A stretch of DNA of 64,000 bases from assembly GCA_963693365.1 (NCBI GenBank), contig CAVNZM010000003.1, forward strand, positions 14,198,001-14,262,000, in the 5' to 3' direction. Position 1 is the first letter of the stretch; every line of letters starts with the position of its first letter. Below the pieces are notes generated by a model. It was not told the DNA's origin. It searched no databases and saw nothing but the letters and a program-made list of their open reading frames with translations. A program made the translations under genes and the position numbers. Of the stretch, positions 30,845 through 42,963 are shown piece after piece. Origin of the DNA: Amoebidium appalachense (lineage: Eukaryota; Ichthyosporea).

Positions 30845-31914
30845 AACACACCTACCCACAGAAAGGCAGACACACGTACACGTCAGACACACGTACACGT
30901 ACACGTAGACATAGAGTTGCTATACGTGAGGGAGGGAGGGGAACCAGGGTTTGTTCATGGGGCATTGTAAGAACAATATAGAGATGTTCACATTGTGTGT
31001 TTATTGGTATTCATAAATTGTTCGTGGGCGCCCACATTTATTCACACAATACATTCGAGAATACCCTACTATTACGACATGAGTAACTTTTGAATGTACA
31101 TGCCCAGCATTCATTGAACACTAATATGTACCGACTCACTCTGTCGACGTCCCCCCCCCCCCCCTCCCCCTCCCCCCCTCCCTCCCTCCCCCCCCCCCCC
31201 TTCCCCCCCATATCCCCCTTCCGTTCCCCCTACCCACCCCCTATTACTTATATACCCATGCATTGTTCAGAATCTGAAGTCAGAAGATTTTCTTTATTGT
31301 GTTGGCTGACACCAAAACACCAAGAAAAATCTAAGTCACCATGGTTTCGTAATTTTTTTTTTCTAAAATAAAATAAAGACACACATACACAAAGACAAAG
31401 ACACACACACACATGTATTGTTCAGAATCTAAAGTAACAACATATTCATTATTATTTTGGCTGACACTAAAAGCACCAAGTAAAAATCACAATAAAAAAT
31501 AGTTTCGTATTAATAATTTCTACTTGTGCCTATCACTAGAGTTCACACTTCCTCCTGCCCAGGCAGGGCGTCGGCGTGTGCAGGGTCATCCACTCTCTTG
31601 TCGCCGTTCTGGTCGCCGGCCTCTTGCGCCTTCTTCTCCTTCTCCTCAGCCGCGGCCCTTTTGGCATCAGCTATAGCTGCCGCCTTTGCTGCTTCTTGCT
31701 TGGCCTTGACGTACATCTTGAAATTCCTCTTGTACTGTGGGGAAACATATGGTGAGCAAATGGAACACAATAAAACAGCTATTACTATCTAATCTACATA
31801 CTCTACATTACCTCGCAGTTGGCGCTGGAAAAAGAATAATGTGTTCGGGTTCGAATTGTGCTTCCGTTTGGGTGTGTAATTGCAGTTTTGGGGGGGGGGG
31901 GGGGGGGGGAGAGG

Positions 31915-31993
<79 letters not shown>

Positions 31994-32268
31994 AGAGAGA
32001 CTGTGTGTCTGTGTGTGTGTTTGTGTTTCTGTGTGTGGTGTGACCGTCGTGCATGTGTTTCTGTTTTTGTGGGTGCGTGTTTGCGTGTGTGTTTGCGTGT
32101 GTGTTTGTGTGTGTGTTTGTGTGTGCATTTTTTTTGGGTGTATGTGTGTGTTCGTGGGTGTGTGTGTGTTCGTGTGTGTGTGACAGATAAACGGGGTGAG
32201 ACAGAGAGAGATAGAGAGATAGAGAGATAGAGAAGAAGAGAGAGAGAGAGGGAGAGAGAGAGAGAGAG

Positions 32269-32305
<37 letters not shown>

Positions 32306-32671
32306 CTGTGTGTGTGTGCATGATGTGTGTGTTCATTCGGTGGGAGCCAGGGGAAGAAAGAAAGAGAAGGGGGGGGGGGGGGGGGGGGGAAGGCTGTCAC
32401 CTTCTTCAGGTCGTGAAGGGCAGCGTTGTAGCCTGTGGCGTTTAACTTGTCGCTGTTGTTGAGCCGGCCGAAGATGCCGGAATCACGGTAGGAGGGGCAG
32501 AAGAGCACCTCCTTCACGATGTACATGCAGTAGGCATGTGTGGTCGTGAAAGAGGAAACCTGGATGTGGGGAAAGGAGGATGAAAGTTAGTTAGGGTGTA
32601 CAAGGAATCAACACGTTTTTGCTCTATCTCTTGAATGTTCCTAGTGGGAAGGGGGATGGGCGAGGAGGTGT

Positions 32672-32702
<31 letters not shown>

Positions 32703-33210
32703 GTAAATAAGGATCCGAGAGTATTATGGTGCAGTATGCTTGCCTAGAGAGAGGGTGCAATGTACTGAACTGCTTAGACAACCAAGAGAAAAGCAAATAC
32801 CTGGTCGGAAGCCGGGGCTATCTTCTTCACAATTTGTCGGAAGATGCTGTTCATGCCGGGGCGGCCTTGCTCGTCGACCCACCACTTCGGCCCAAGCACA
32901 AACTGCTCACCGTTGGCCTCGGCCACATACATGCTGGTTAGCCTGTTGAAGGCTTGCTTGCGCTCTTCAGTGCCGGCCCCATGTTCCTGTGTTTAACGTG
33001 GGGGGGGGGGGGGGGGGGGGGGGGGGGGTAAGCAATATATATCAAGTGATTGGAAGTGATTGTTTCTATCAGGACACAATGGGAGAGTTAAAGGAGAGGG
33101 TTTGAAAAGAAGTTAGGAAGGAGAGGCTGAGGGAGGAAGCAAGTTAAAAGAGAGTATTTAAGGGGAAAGTAGGAGGGAGAAACTGAGGTGGGAAGTTTTT
33201 TTTATGTTTT

Positions 33211-33241
<31 letters not shown>

Positions 33242-34276
33242 GGGGGAGTGGTAAAAAAACAAGTAAAAAGGAATAGGACAGGGTTGAATGTTCATCATCG
33301 AAGTGCCTTTAGTGCAATTGAATACTCGTAAATACACAATGACGAACACATCTGAATAAACACTTTGTACATCAACGAATGCAATGCACTGGTTAATGGT
33401 ACTAACACATGCAATATAATGTTCAATGTACACTCGAACAACACCTGTGTAACATACGAACACTCATCAAGGACACCCAAGAACATACGAATAGTACATA
33501 CATAGTGCTAAACAATGGAATCGTTTCAAGTTAGATTAAAAACAAATACCAAAGAGATGGTGGTGAATGGGGTAGTTAAATATAAAAACATATACCAAAG
33601 AGATGGTGGTGCGTGGGATAGTGTGGGATAGTGTGGGGGAGGGGGGGGGGGGGGGGGGGGATGGGGATGGGGATGCATACACTGATGTCGTACTTCTCCT
33701 CCAGTTGCGGGTAAGCCACATTGCGTAGCTTCCACGCAAACTGGCCACGCCCGTGGCGTACAGCGTCACGGATCGGTCCCCGGTGGTACTTCTGGGCGAT
33801 GAAGGCCTTGATCCCCTCGTCCTCACGGTCGCCCTCCTCGATGAGGCCCTTCTCCTCGGCGAGCAGCCACACAGCCTCGTCGAGGTCAAGGTCCGTGGCA
33901 CAGTAGGTCATGCCAAAGACAATCCTGGTGACGTCTGATGTTGACGTCACCCTCCTGAGGTTGTGGTAGAGCTGGCATGTGTATGTGTGTATGAATCATG
34001 TGTTGTGCAGAGGGCCAGGGGGAAGGGGCAAAGGGGGGGGGGGGGGGGGTTTAGTTATCCACAGTGATGGCACAAGATTACGTCAAGGTGGAGGATCTCA
34101 ATACATGTATTTGTGTTTTGATTCTCTTCGGGGAAAGATGGGGGAGGGGGGGGGGGGGGGGGGGGGGGAGGCGGGTGAAGGCGTGGGGTGGGGGGGGGGG
34201 GGGAAGATAAGCCATGCACGGCATGATAAGCAGTCCAACTCAAAGGGCAGGCACTAATTTCAAAAATTATTTGTAT

Positions 34277-34332
<56 letters not shown>

Positions 34333-35400
34333 GAGAATGAGGTGAACGACGTGACATGGTACCAAATAGTACACTACGAATAGCACATACATGGTAACAA
34401 AGGATGCAGCACGTTAGCCTCTTTTAAGTAAACATGGGCCCCGGGGGGGGAAGAGGGAGGGGGAGGGGGTATAAGGAGAGCATGCAGGGGCAAAAAAGGG
34501 TGGGGGTGAGGGAGGGTCGGTGGGTGGGTGAGTGGGGGGGGGGGGGGGGGGGGGGGAGAACATACCGTTGAGACCTTGGAGGACATCTGGGCAACCACGA
34601 TCTGCGGGATGGCCATCTCACTTTTCGAAGGTCGCTTGCGGTCAAATTCTTGAGCCGCCTTCTTGGGCTTAGATGCCGGGCTTTCCTGCCCGGCAAGCTC
34701 AGGGAAGGCGGCCTTCCACCTGCCCTCGGCGAGTGTCCACAAGTCCTCGGTGGTAAGGCCGGGGTTGGCCTGTTGAATCCGGACAATCTCCTTGGTGATG
34801 AAGAGGTGCTTCTGCTGGCCTGGGGAAAAAAAAAAAGATTAGCAAGGGTGGTAATGAGAGAGGGACGGGGGGTGTTGTGCTGTCATGGGGGGGAGGGGGG
34901 GGGGGGGGGGAAGAGCAGAAACCAAGTCACTTACCAGGGGCAATAGCTGGCTTCTCGCCGCCCTGCTGAGGTGGAACCACCTCTTCCGCCTCACTCTCCG
35001 ACTCCTCTGCCTCATCCGCCGAATAGTTCGAATCTCGATCGTCGTCTCCGTTTAGATCAGAACCAACACTGTCGTCTTCTTCCTGATCTTCGGATTCGGG
35101 CTCACTTTCGAAAAGATCATCGCCGTCGTCGCTGCTGCCCTCGATATCCTGACGTGCTTTCTTCTTACTTGCCCCAACACCACTACCCGCCTTGCGCTTG
35201 TTACTACCTTCCGCAAACGTAGCGGCCAGATCGAGATCGTCGTCGGGTTGCACCGTTTTGGTGGCTTTGCCATTTTGTTTTACTGGAACTCTTGCTTTCG
35301 AGCCTTTGGAAGTGGCTTGAGTAGTAGCCTTATTCTTTGGGCCCCTGGGTGTTTGCCCCTTCCCGCCCCTACCCCCTTTCTTAGTCGCACGCCCTGACAT
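27448..35400 (-). CDS. Gene B: ten-exon charged protein of unknown family, 3' end cut by inversion
   Basis: Minus-strand exons: 35400-34935, 34819-34566, 33971-33681, 32986-32801, 32559-32401, 31734-31715 (20-nt microexon), 30553-30382, 29071-28865, 28331-28218, 27810-27448. Their lengths sum to 2,232 nt, 744 open codons, with mutually compatible phases (mostly 0). Exon 1 begins [15 protein letters not shown] and is Lys/Gly-rich then strongly acidic (residues about 85-140), suggesting a nuclear or chromatin protein. Later exons have globular composition but no domain I recognise. If exon 6 is read past its gtacgt donor, the frame gives a Lys/Ala/Glu-rich coiled-coil tail and stops at 31543, a plausible shorter isoform (515 aa). 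The last exon ends with an intact phase-0 donor (27447) whose partner is missing: 280 bp on lies the Ngaro-type element. Reverting the inversion puts the methyltransferase exon at 55341 next. Confidence 0.72.
27980..28135 (-). repeat. Octamer repeat (GTGTGTCC)n in a gene B intron
   Basis: About 13 copies of an 8-bp unit at 27985-28090, grading into GTGTGTCT. Next to it is a 40-nt G run (27895-27934), which is polyC on the gene B coding strand. Confidence 0.9.
29577..30195 (-). mobile_element. Probable solo LTR relic related to the copia LTR
   Basis: AT-rich island without homopolymers in a gene B intron. It shares an ordered set of short matches with the copia LTR at 58909: a tttatt/gttccttttatact start, two ccaatc blocks, and late in the island the imperfect palindrome cagatctaagatatctgtg followed by gaaacataagggaaagaaag (LTR: cagatctacagatatctgtg, gaaacaagggagagag). 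Same orientation as the copia element. Diverged, no internal domain, ends not defined. Confidence 0.4.
30570..31520. other. Gene B intron sequence between exons 6 and 7
   Basis: Contains C runs at 30813-30842 and near 31152-31210, degenerate tattcat-type words at 31000-31110, and two copies of a tgttcagaatct and ttggctgacacyaaaa block (31265-31335 and 31419-31475). No exon seen. CAATAAAG near 31290 on the minus strand could serve as polyadenylation signal for the short isoform. Confidence 0.4.
31899..32268. repeat. (GA)n and TG-rich simple repeats in gene B intron 5
   Basis: A G run, then about 75 bp of (GA)n (31918-31991), TG-rich words to 32180, then imperfect (GATA/GA)n to 32268 and (TG)n to 32300. 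Confidence 0.9.
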
Positions 35401-37737
35401 ACTACGTGATTCTCAGCTAATGGGAGTGAACTGATGTTTTGTTTTTGGGCCAACGAAAGTGGACCTGTTTTTGCCGAAGGTTCTAGTGACTCAACGTACA
35501 ACTACTATTGCGAACCAAGGATGGGTTTGGTATTAAAAGGTTGGGGTCTGTGCAGGGTCTGTGCAAGTGACTTGCACACGTGCTGTATTTATGAACACCC
35601 ATGGTGTGCTATTGTATAGTCACAGAATGCTACGCCGGTGTCCTGCACTCTACCACAACAAAACGCTGACTGGTTCGTTGCTCGTCTCTCTCAGTTCAAA
35701 ATGCCAGGAAGATTGGATCGTCGCACCAATGCAGAGCGCAGCAAATTCTCAACGGGCCAGCGGCATATAAGAGCGACACATAGCTTAAAAAAACGTTAAC
35801 AAACTATAACAATAAAATTAGTCGAAAATTATACAGATATAATATTAAAGTTGATTCTGAACCTGTATATAATGTATTTTGCTGATCAGTATACTTCTCT
35901 CTTAGGCGCGATGCACACGACGCCAGGATCTCGGTCTGCCCCCCTCGAATTGTCCATCTTCTAATGCGCAAAACATGTGGTAACAAAATGTCGTAGTATT
36001 ACACGAGCAATCGCACAGCAAAATAACAAAAAGATAAAAGCCTTTGGCAAAAGAAAATTAATGTTTGATAGCTAAGTTCATGATCTTTGTAAACATTGGA
36101 CAGGAATTCTTTTCAGAGCGACTGAGTCCCAAGCCCGACCATAACCCCGTTTTTACGGTAAAAAATACCCAAAAGTTTTCAAAAATACCATCAAAATTTC
36201 AGTTTATGGTAAGCCCCCGCAAGTTTCATGGTAAGTTACAGTAGGACCCCTCCTTTATCCTCCATTGACTTGGGAAGAAAAATACCATACCCCCCGGGCG
36301 AAAATACACCGGGGCTTGAAAAAATACCGAGAAAAAAGGTCTGAATTTTCGGGCTTGAGCGACTCCTCGATTTCCTTCGTTCATTCTGCCCCCCTCCTGA
36401 GCAATGAGCTCTCCACCAGTCATTTGTCTCCCGGGCAAGCTAGTCATGTAGAAACTAATTCACTACATTATTTAATAAGTACATATATTTATATACATTT
36501 GTAAAAATATATATACTTGATTTATATATATATATATATATATATATAATGATATAAACCTGTTGTATTCCCGTAAAGTTTCTTTCATGCCCACTTGCAT
36601 TTGCTTGGGCAGTCATGATACAGTAGAGTACCGTCGGATACGAGGTAAACGGTGTCATGTGCGTGCTAATACGCATTTTAATCGTTACCTAACAGCTTGA
36701 ATCTTTTTGCAATTGTTTTTTTTTTTGCGCTCTATAGCACTGTTTTTTAGGCTAACTAATTTTTACTGTTGATCCATTTAGTTGACTTCGCTCTACTTCC
36801 AAGCCAATGAGCAATCACGCCTGAACAATGTTTTAGACCAATGAAATCTTTGCGTGATCAGGCTACAGCACCGTGGCATTGCGAATGCCGAACAACTACA
36901 TAGGCTATGTACAGTGCACTGTACATGCATGCGCCATGCGCCAGTATTATATTTACATTATAATTGCCTGAATGTATTGCATTTTAATTGGAAATGTTTT
37001 TTTATAAATGATTTTTTTGGTTAAGTTAGTTTAATAAGACTTAAACAGTGGAGAAAACAAAAAAGGAGGGGGGGGGGGGGGGGGGGGGGGATCCGGCCGG
37101 GATGGCCGGCCGTGTACATGCTGCGATATCATGCATGATCGGTCATGATCATGATATATACTATCACGTCTACAATAGTATGAAGATATGTGCTTGTGTA
37201 CGTAGACCATCGGATAAAATTATTTTGCCGTATATTGTGGTTTATGTGGTAATGGTCAGGGGCACCATTAGGAGGGTGGAAGTGCGCGGGGGGGGGGGGG
37301 GGGGGGGGGGGGGTACAGTGTATGTGGGCCGCGTGGGGGAGGGAGGGCCGGCTGCGCGCGAGGCCGTCATGTATACACGTGTATACGTACATGCGAGTTT
37401 AACACGCCAACGTGTGCACATGTGTACCGGGTATCCAACAATACGATTCGGGTATTCGAGTTACCTATTGAATGCCCGTTAGCGCCAGCACTGAACGCGT
37501 CTGTTCAGTCATTGAACATTATGCATGTTTTTCGTTGTGGTTTGTCTGGTTTGTTTACATTGCCTTTTTTGGTAGAGAGGCGGCCGTATGGTGCGTGTAT
37601 AGCCAATGAACAACCAGAGCTATGCCGCGTAGACGGTGGGGCGTTCTGAGTAACGGCACGGGCGATTCACAATGATCCTTAATTTTTAGAAGAATCACGT
37701 GGGAAAAGCGGTGTGTCCCGTTATAAATTTATACACA
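35401..37737. other. 2.3-kb divergent spacer between gene B and the transposase gene
   Basis: Like the X-A spacer it is almost free of homopolymers until a G run at 37071-37090. It holds an (AT)n run at 36525-36549, ataccn-type short repeats at 36130-36330, and a G run at 37289-37312. A small open frame at 35700-35801 (MPGRLDRRTNAERSKFSTG) is too short to call. TATAAA at 37722-37727 lies only 11 nt before the transposase ATG, too close for a normal TATA box. Confidence 0.5.
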
Positions 37738-38606
37738 ATGGCGTCCCCTTTTAATGATTATCAGTGCCCCGTTTGCCAGCGGTCATCGTTCACGAGGAAA
37801 CTGAACTTCTTGCAGCATGTACGTGCGTGCGAGCAGGCCCAGCAGGCCCGGCTGGGTGAAAGGCACAAGGCGAAGAGAGGACCCCATTCCAACAGTGTGT
37901 TTTCAAACAACAACGACAGGGCAGAACACAATCATGATCATCTCGATCTAAACAACGAATATGGTTCGGACAATCTTGTGGATGACGCCGAGGGGGTCGA
38001 CAGGGAGCAGGGCTGTGCAGAGCCCCAAAACCCCCCTCCAAACGAACCACCAAAGAGAAGAATATTTGAACACCCGGGTACCCTCGAGTCGGGGTTTGGG
38101 ATGATGGGGGATGAGGAGGATATAAGGTTCGGTCGGCGGTTGCCTGAGTTTATAGCCAAACGGAAAGAGGATGCTACATATCCGTTCCCCACCTACTTTG
38201 ACGTAAGTGAAAAAAATGGTGCTTGTGTGTGCGTGAACAGGTGTGTGTTGGTGTGTGTGGATGGGAGTATCAGTAACCGTGTGTCTGTGTTTGTTTGTGC
38301 TTGTGTGTGTCTGTGTGTACGTGCATGTGCATGTGTGTGTATCATGTGCACGTGCGTGCACCGTACATCCGTGTGTGTCATCTAACAACATGCCTACCCA
38401 ACCCTGCAGGAAGATGTGGCACGATTCACAACGGAGAGCCAACTGTCTACAGCAGACACAGACCGGCTATTAAAATTGCTAAGGAAACACATTAGTGGCG
38501 AGGTACTGAAGACCAAGACGGCTAAATCCATGAAAAAGGCCATTCAGAAGATTCCTGCTCCTGTATGCAAACCCCCCCCCCCCCCCCAAAAAAACAAAAA
38601 CAAAAA

Positions 38607-38650
<44 letters not shown>

Positions 38651-40010
38651 GGGAAAAAAAGAAAATACATACAAATGGGTCCCTATTCGTGTACGCGTTT
38701 ATTCGTGAGTGTTCGGGCCAGTGTACCAATGTGCATTCCCATATACCGGCGCGCTGTACAGGAATACCATGATTGTATATTTAGACAGCTGAACACCCTG
38801 ACCTGGATATGGGGGACTACCGTTGAATACAATCGTATAGTTACAGGTGCTAGTGAATAGGGTTGGTCAGGGGTCATAGATGTAGGTTACTGCCCGGTGT
38901 GGGCCACTAAGCTTCCGAGCGTTTGGTCCTAACCCCCCCCCCCCCCCCCCCCCCCTCCCTGCGGCACACCGGCACCCGCAGGAGTGGACAGTTCGCACGC
39001 TGAAACTGGGTAAAAAATACGAAGATAAGGGGGCCCAGCCCATTCAATTCAGAATGCGCAACATCCGACACTGCATTCAGAGTCTTCTGCTCAACCCAAA
39101 CGCTAAGGGAAATATGGACTTCACGTCCACCTATCCCCACACCGAAAATGGTGATAGGATCTATGGCGAGCACAGTTCTAGTGACTGGTTTCACCGCATA
39201 GAGGTATAGTGCCATATGTGTATGTGTATGTGTACGTGTTTGTGTCTCAAGGTGTGTGTGTGTGATGTGTCTGCAGTTTGAGTGCAGTGTCAGGGTAAAA
39301 GTGTGTGTCACGTGTGTGTGTGTGTTACTGTGCGAGTGTGTGAATATGGGTGTGTTTGTGTGTGTCTGTCACCACGGTGTGATGATGATGATGTGTGTGT
39401 GTGTTAGCGTGTGTGTGCATGTGTGTGTGTGCATGGGTGTGTGTGCATGGGTGTGCATGTACACCTCTAAATTATGTGTTGTGGTGTGTGCTTATTTATC
39501 ATCTCACCTTTGAACTGCAGGAGGACATCGACGTAGGAGGTGTGCTCCTGTCCCTGATCCTCTACTCAGACCAGACAAAGCTCACCGTGTTCGGCAACAC
39601 AACTTGCTATCCTGTGTACCTGTCAATCGGCAACATCCACCGCAGGACGAGGAGCCAAGACTGGGCCAGGTGGGTTTCACATGCACGCGAGCACTGCACT
39701 TATGATGTATTTCACACCAGGATAGAGCCGGCTAACACTGAATACTCTTGTACAGGGTGGCAATTGCGTACATCCCAAAGCCGACCTTTTCCAAGGAGGT
39801 CAGCGACGCGACGGTGACTTCAGCCAATCTTCGGGTGTTTCAGGTTGTTCTTAATGAGGTGGTCGGCAAATCTCTCCGTCAACTAGCCAGGCTGGGTGGT
39901 ATGTGGGCGTACCATGCTGACGGCATGTGGAGGTGCTACCATCCTCGAGTGTCATATTACATCACGGACTGGCCCGAAGGCCGTAAGGTGTGCTGCATGA
40001 AACAGTATGT

Positions 40011-40043
<33 letters not shown>

Positions 40044-41283
40044 CACACACAAACATGTGCATTGGTGTCTTTTTGATTTATTACCTGCAGGTGGTGCTGG
40101 GTCGGCCGATCCAGTGTTCATTTAATGTACGAATGTATTCCTGAATGTCCAAACACGGTGATCATTAGCATTATAAAATACCCAGCAGGTGTTCGTACCT
40201 ATTACATGAGTACACTAGGACACGTGAACACTCTGATCTAGACACAGGGTAATACCATTGAATACACTCGTATAGTTGATGGCAATTTCGAAGGGTTGAA
40301 CCCCCCTCCCCCCCCCCCCCCCCCCCCCCCCCCCCCAGTGCAACTAAGGACTTCCCGTACATAGTGCACCGTTCCCCCCACCAGCATACACGACCACAAC
40401 CCTTCCACGGCTTAGGGGGGCTTGCACCCACTGTTTAGGCATGCAGCGAAATATCGCGCAAACAATTTTACACCGCAAAGACCCCCCCCGTTCATCCCCC
40501 CCAGTGCATCTGTGGTCTTCCCGTGCATGGTATACGTGTTGCATGCTGGTGGGGGGCATGGTGCACTACACGTATACCATGCACGGGAAAGCAACAGATG
40601 CACTGGGGGGGATGGACGGGGGGGGGGTCTTTGCGGTGTAAAATTGTTTGCGCGATAATTCGCTGCATGCCAAAACAGTGGGTGCAAGCCCCCTAAGCCG
40701 TAGGAAGGTTGTGATCGTGCATGCTGGTGGGGGGCATGGTGCACTACACATATACCATGCACGGGAAGTCCACAGTTGCACTGGGGGGGGTGGACGGGGG
40801 GGGTCTTTGCGGTGTAAAATTGTTTGCGCGACATGTCGCTGCTTGCCAAAACAGTGGGTGCAAGCCCCCTAAGCCGTAGGAAGGTTGTGGTCGTGCATGC
40901 TGGTGGGGGGCATGGTGCACTACACGTATACCATGCACGGGAAAGCAACAGATGCACTGGGGGGGATGGACGGGGGGGGTCTTTGCAGTGTAAAATTGTT
41001 TGCGCGATAATTTGCTGCATGCCAAAACAGTGGGTGTAAGCCCCCCTAAGCCGTAGGAAGGTTGTGGTCGTGCATGCTGGTGGGGGGCATGGTGCACTAC
41101 ACGTATACCATGCACGGGAAAGCAACAGATGCACTGGGGGGGATGGACGGGGGGGGTCTTTGTGGTGTAAAATTGTTTACGCGACATGTCGCTGCATGCC
41201 AAAACAGTGGGTGTAAGCCCCCCTAAGCCGTGGGGAACGGTGCACTACATGTGTACCATGCACGGGAAGACCTTAGTTGCACT

Positions 41284-41327
<44 letters not shown>

Positions 41328-41583
41328 CAACCCTTCGAAATTGCCATCAACTATACGAGTGTATTCAATGGTATTACCCTATGCCTAGATCAGAGTGTTC
41401 AAGTGTCCTAGTGTACTAATGTAATAGGTACGAACACCTATTTGGTATTTTATAATGCTAATGAGCACTATATTTGGACATTCAGGAATACATTCGTACA
41501 TTTTGTGAACACTTTTTCGCCCGACCCGAGCACCACAGTGAGTGCTACGGGGGGGTTGGTTGGGAGGGGAGGGGGGAGGGGGG

Positions 41584-41618
<35 letters not shown>

Positions 41619-41774
41619 AACGTACAACTCGTACTGCTTGGTAAGCTGATCCAGGGACTCGTGTAGTGCACCATGCCCCCCACCAGCATGCATCATTAAA
41701 GCCTTTCCACGAGCCTTTCCACCAGCATGCACGACCACAGCCACAGCCTTCCCCGGTATGATGCCTTTTCTGAT

Positions 41775-41807
<33 letters not shown>

Positions 41808-42038
41808 TTCCCCCACAAACAAACAAACACCTAGGGGGGCCACGCGATTCCCGTGCCACTACTGCTGGGTCAAATGGAATCGTATATGCAAGACTGGGAA
41901 AGAGACTGCTCCTTTACGCACAGAGGCACAACACAACAAGATCTATGCCAAGGCCGATAAATTACGGGCTGATAAGAAGAGTGGGAAAGTTACTCAATTG
42001 TTAAAAAACTCGTCCATGCATGACACGGAGGTACCCTT

Positions 42039-42078
<40 letters not shown>

Positions 42079-42558
42079 ATAGCTAACGCTTGACACCGGA
42101 GAGTACCATAGAATACACTAGTAGTAGGGAATGTCAGTGTTTCGAATGATCGTGGTAGATAAGTTTATGTCTCGGTGTAGGCCAACAGAATCCAACCATG
42201 CAAACCTAACCCCCCCCCCCCCCCCCCCCCCCCCCCTTCCTACCAGAACCTCATGAGCAGGGTTCCCGGCTTCATGTACCTGAAGGGGGTCATACCTGAG
42301 CGAATGCACCAGGCGGAGAGTGGTGTGTTCATGCGCATTCTCGAGTGCTACGTCAAACTAGTGGAGCTGACGTGCCAGCGGGTATATGCCGACAACCCTC
42401 GGCAGGCCAAGATGGAGGAGACAAAGCTGCTTCAGGAGCTTGACCGTCGCTGGAAAGCATTGCCGCCCTTTCCGTACCTTCGGAAAATGGCGCAAGGAGT
42501 TACCAACCTAGCCTTTCTGAAGGCGAACGAATACAGGGATATGATGAAGGAAAGTCTC

Positions 42559-42602
<44 letters not shown>

Positions 42603-42928
42603 ACCAGTCTCCCCCAGGAAAAACACACACCCATACAAAGGTTACCAGCTGAGTGTAGTACTTGCACTCCTAGACCCCTAGCACTAGCACACCATGGCTG
42701 CTTGACAATGCAAGTTATAAAGATAATCTATTAACTCGATCCCATCGTCAACATTACAGACGGTAATATTTGTCTTCAAGGATCTCCTGCCGTGTGATGT
42801 GACCAATAAGAAGGTGGAGCTGACAGTGGTCGCATATCTGGATTGGTACGCCCAGCTCTGCGCTGAGAGTTTCACCGACGAGTCCCTGGATCAGCTTACC
42901 AAGCAGTACGAGTTGTACGTTCCCCCCG

Positions 42929-42963
<35 letters not shown>

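Noticed and set aside
35700-35801. Small basic frame MPGRLDRRTNAERSKFSTG on the plus strand
   Set aside because: About 34 codons, no support from neighbours or splice sites.
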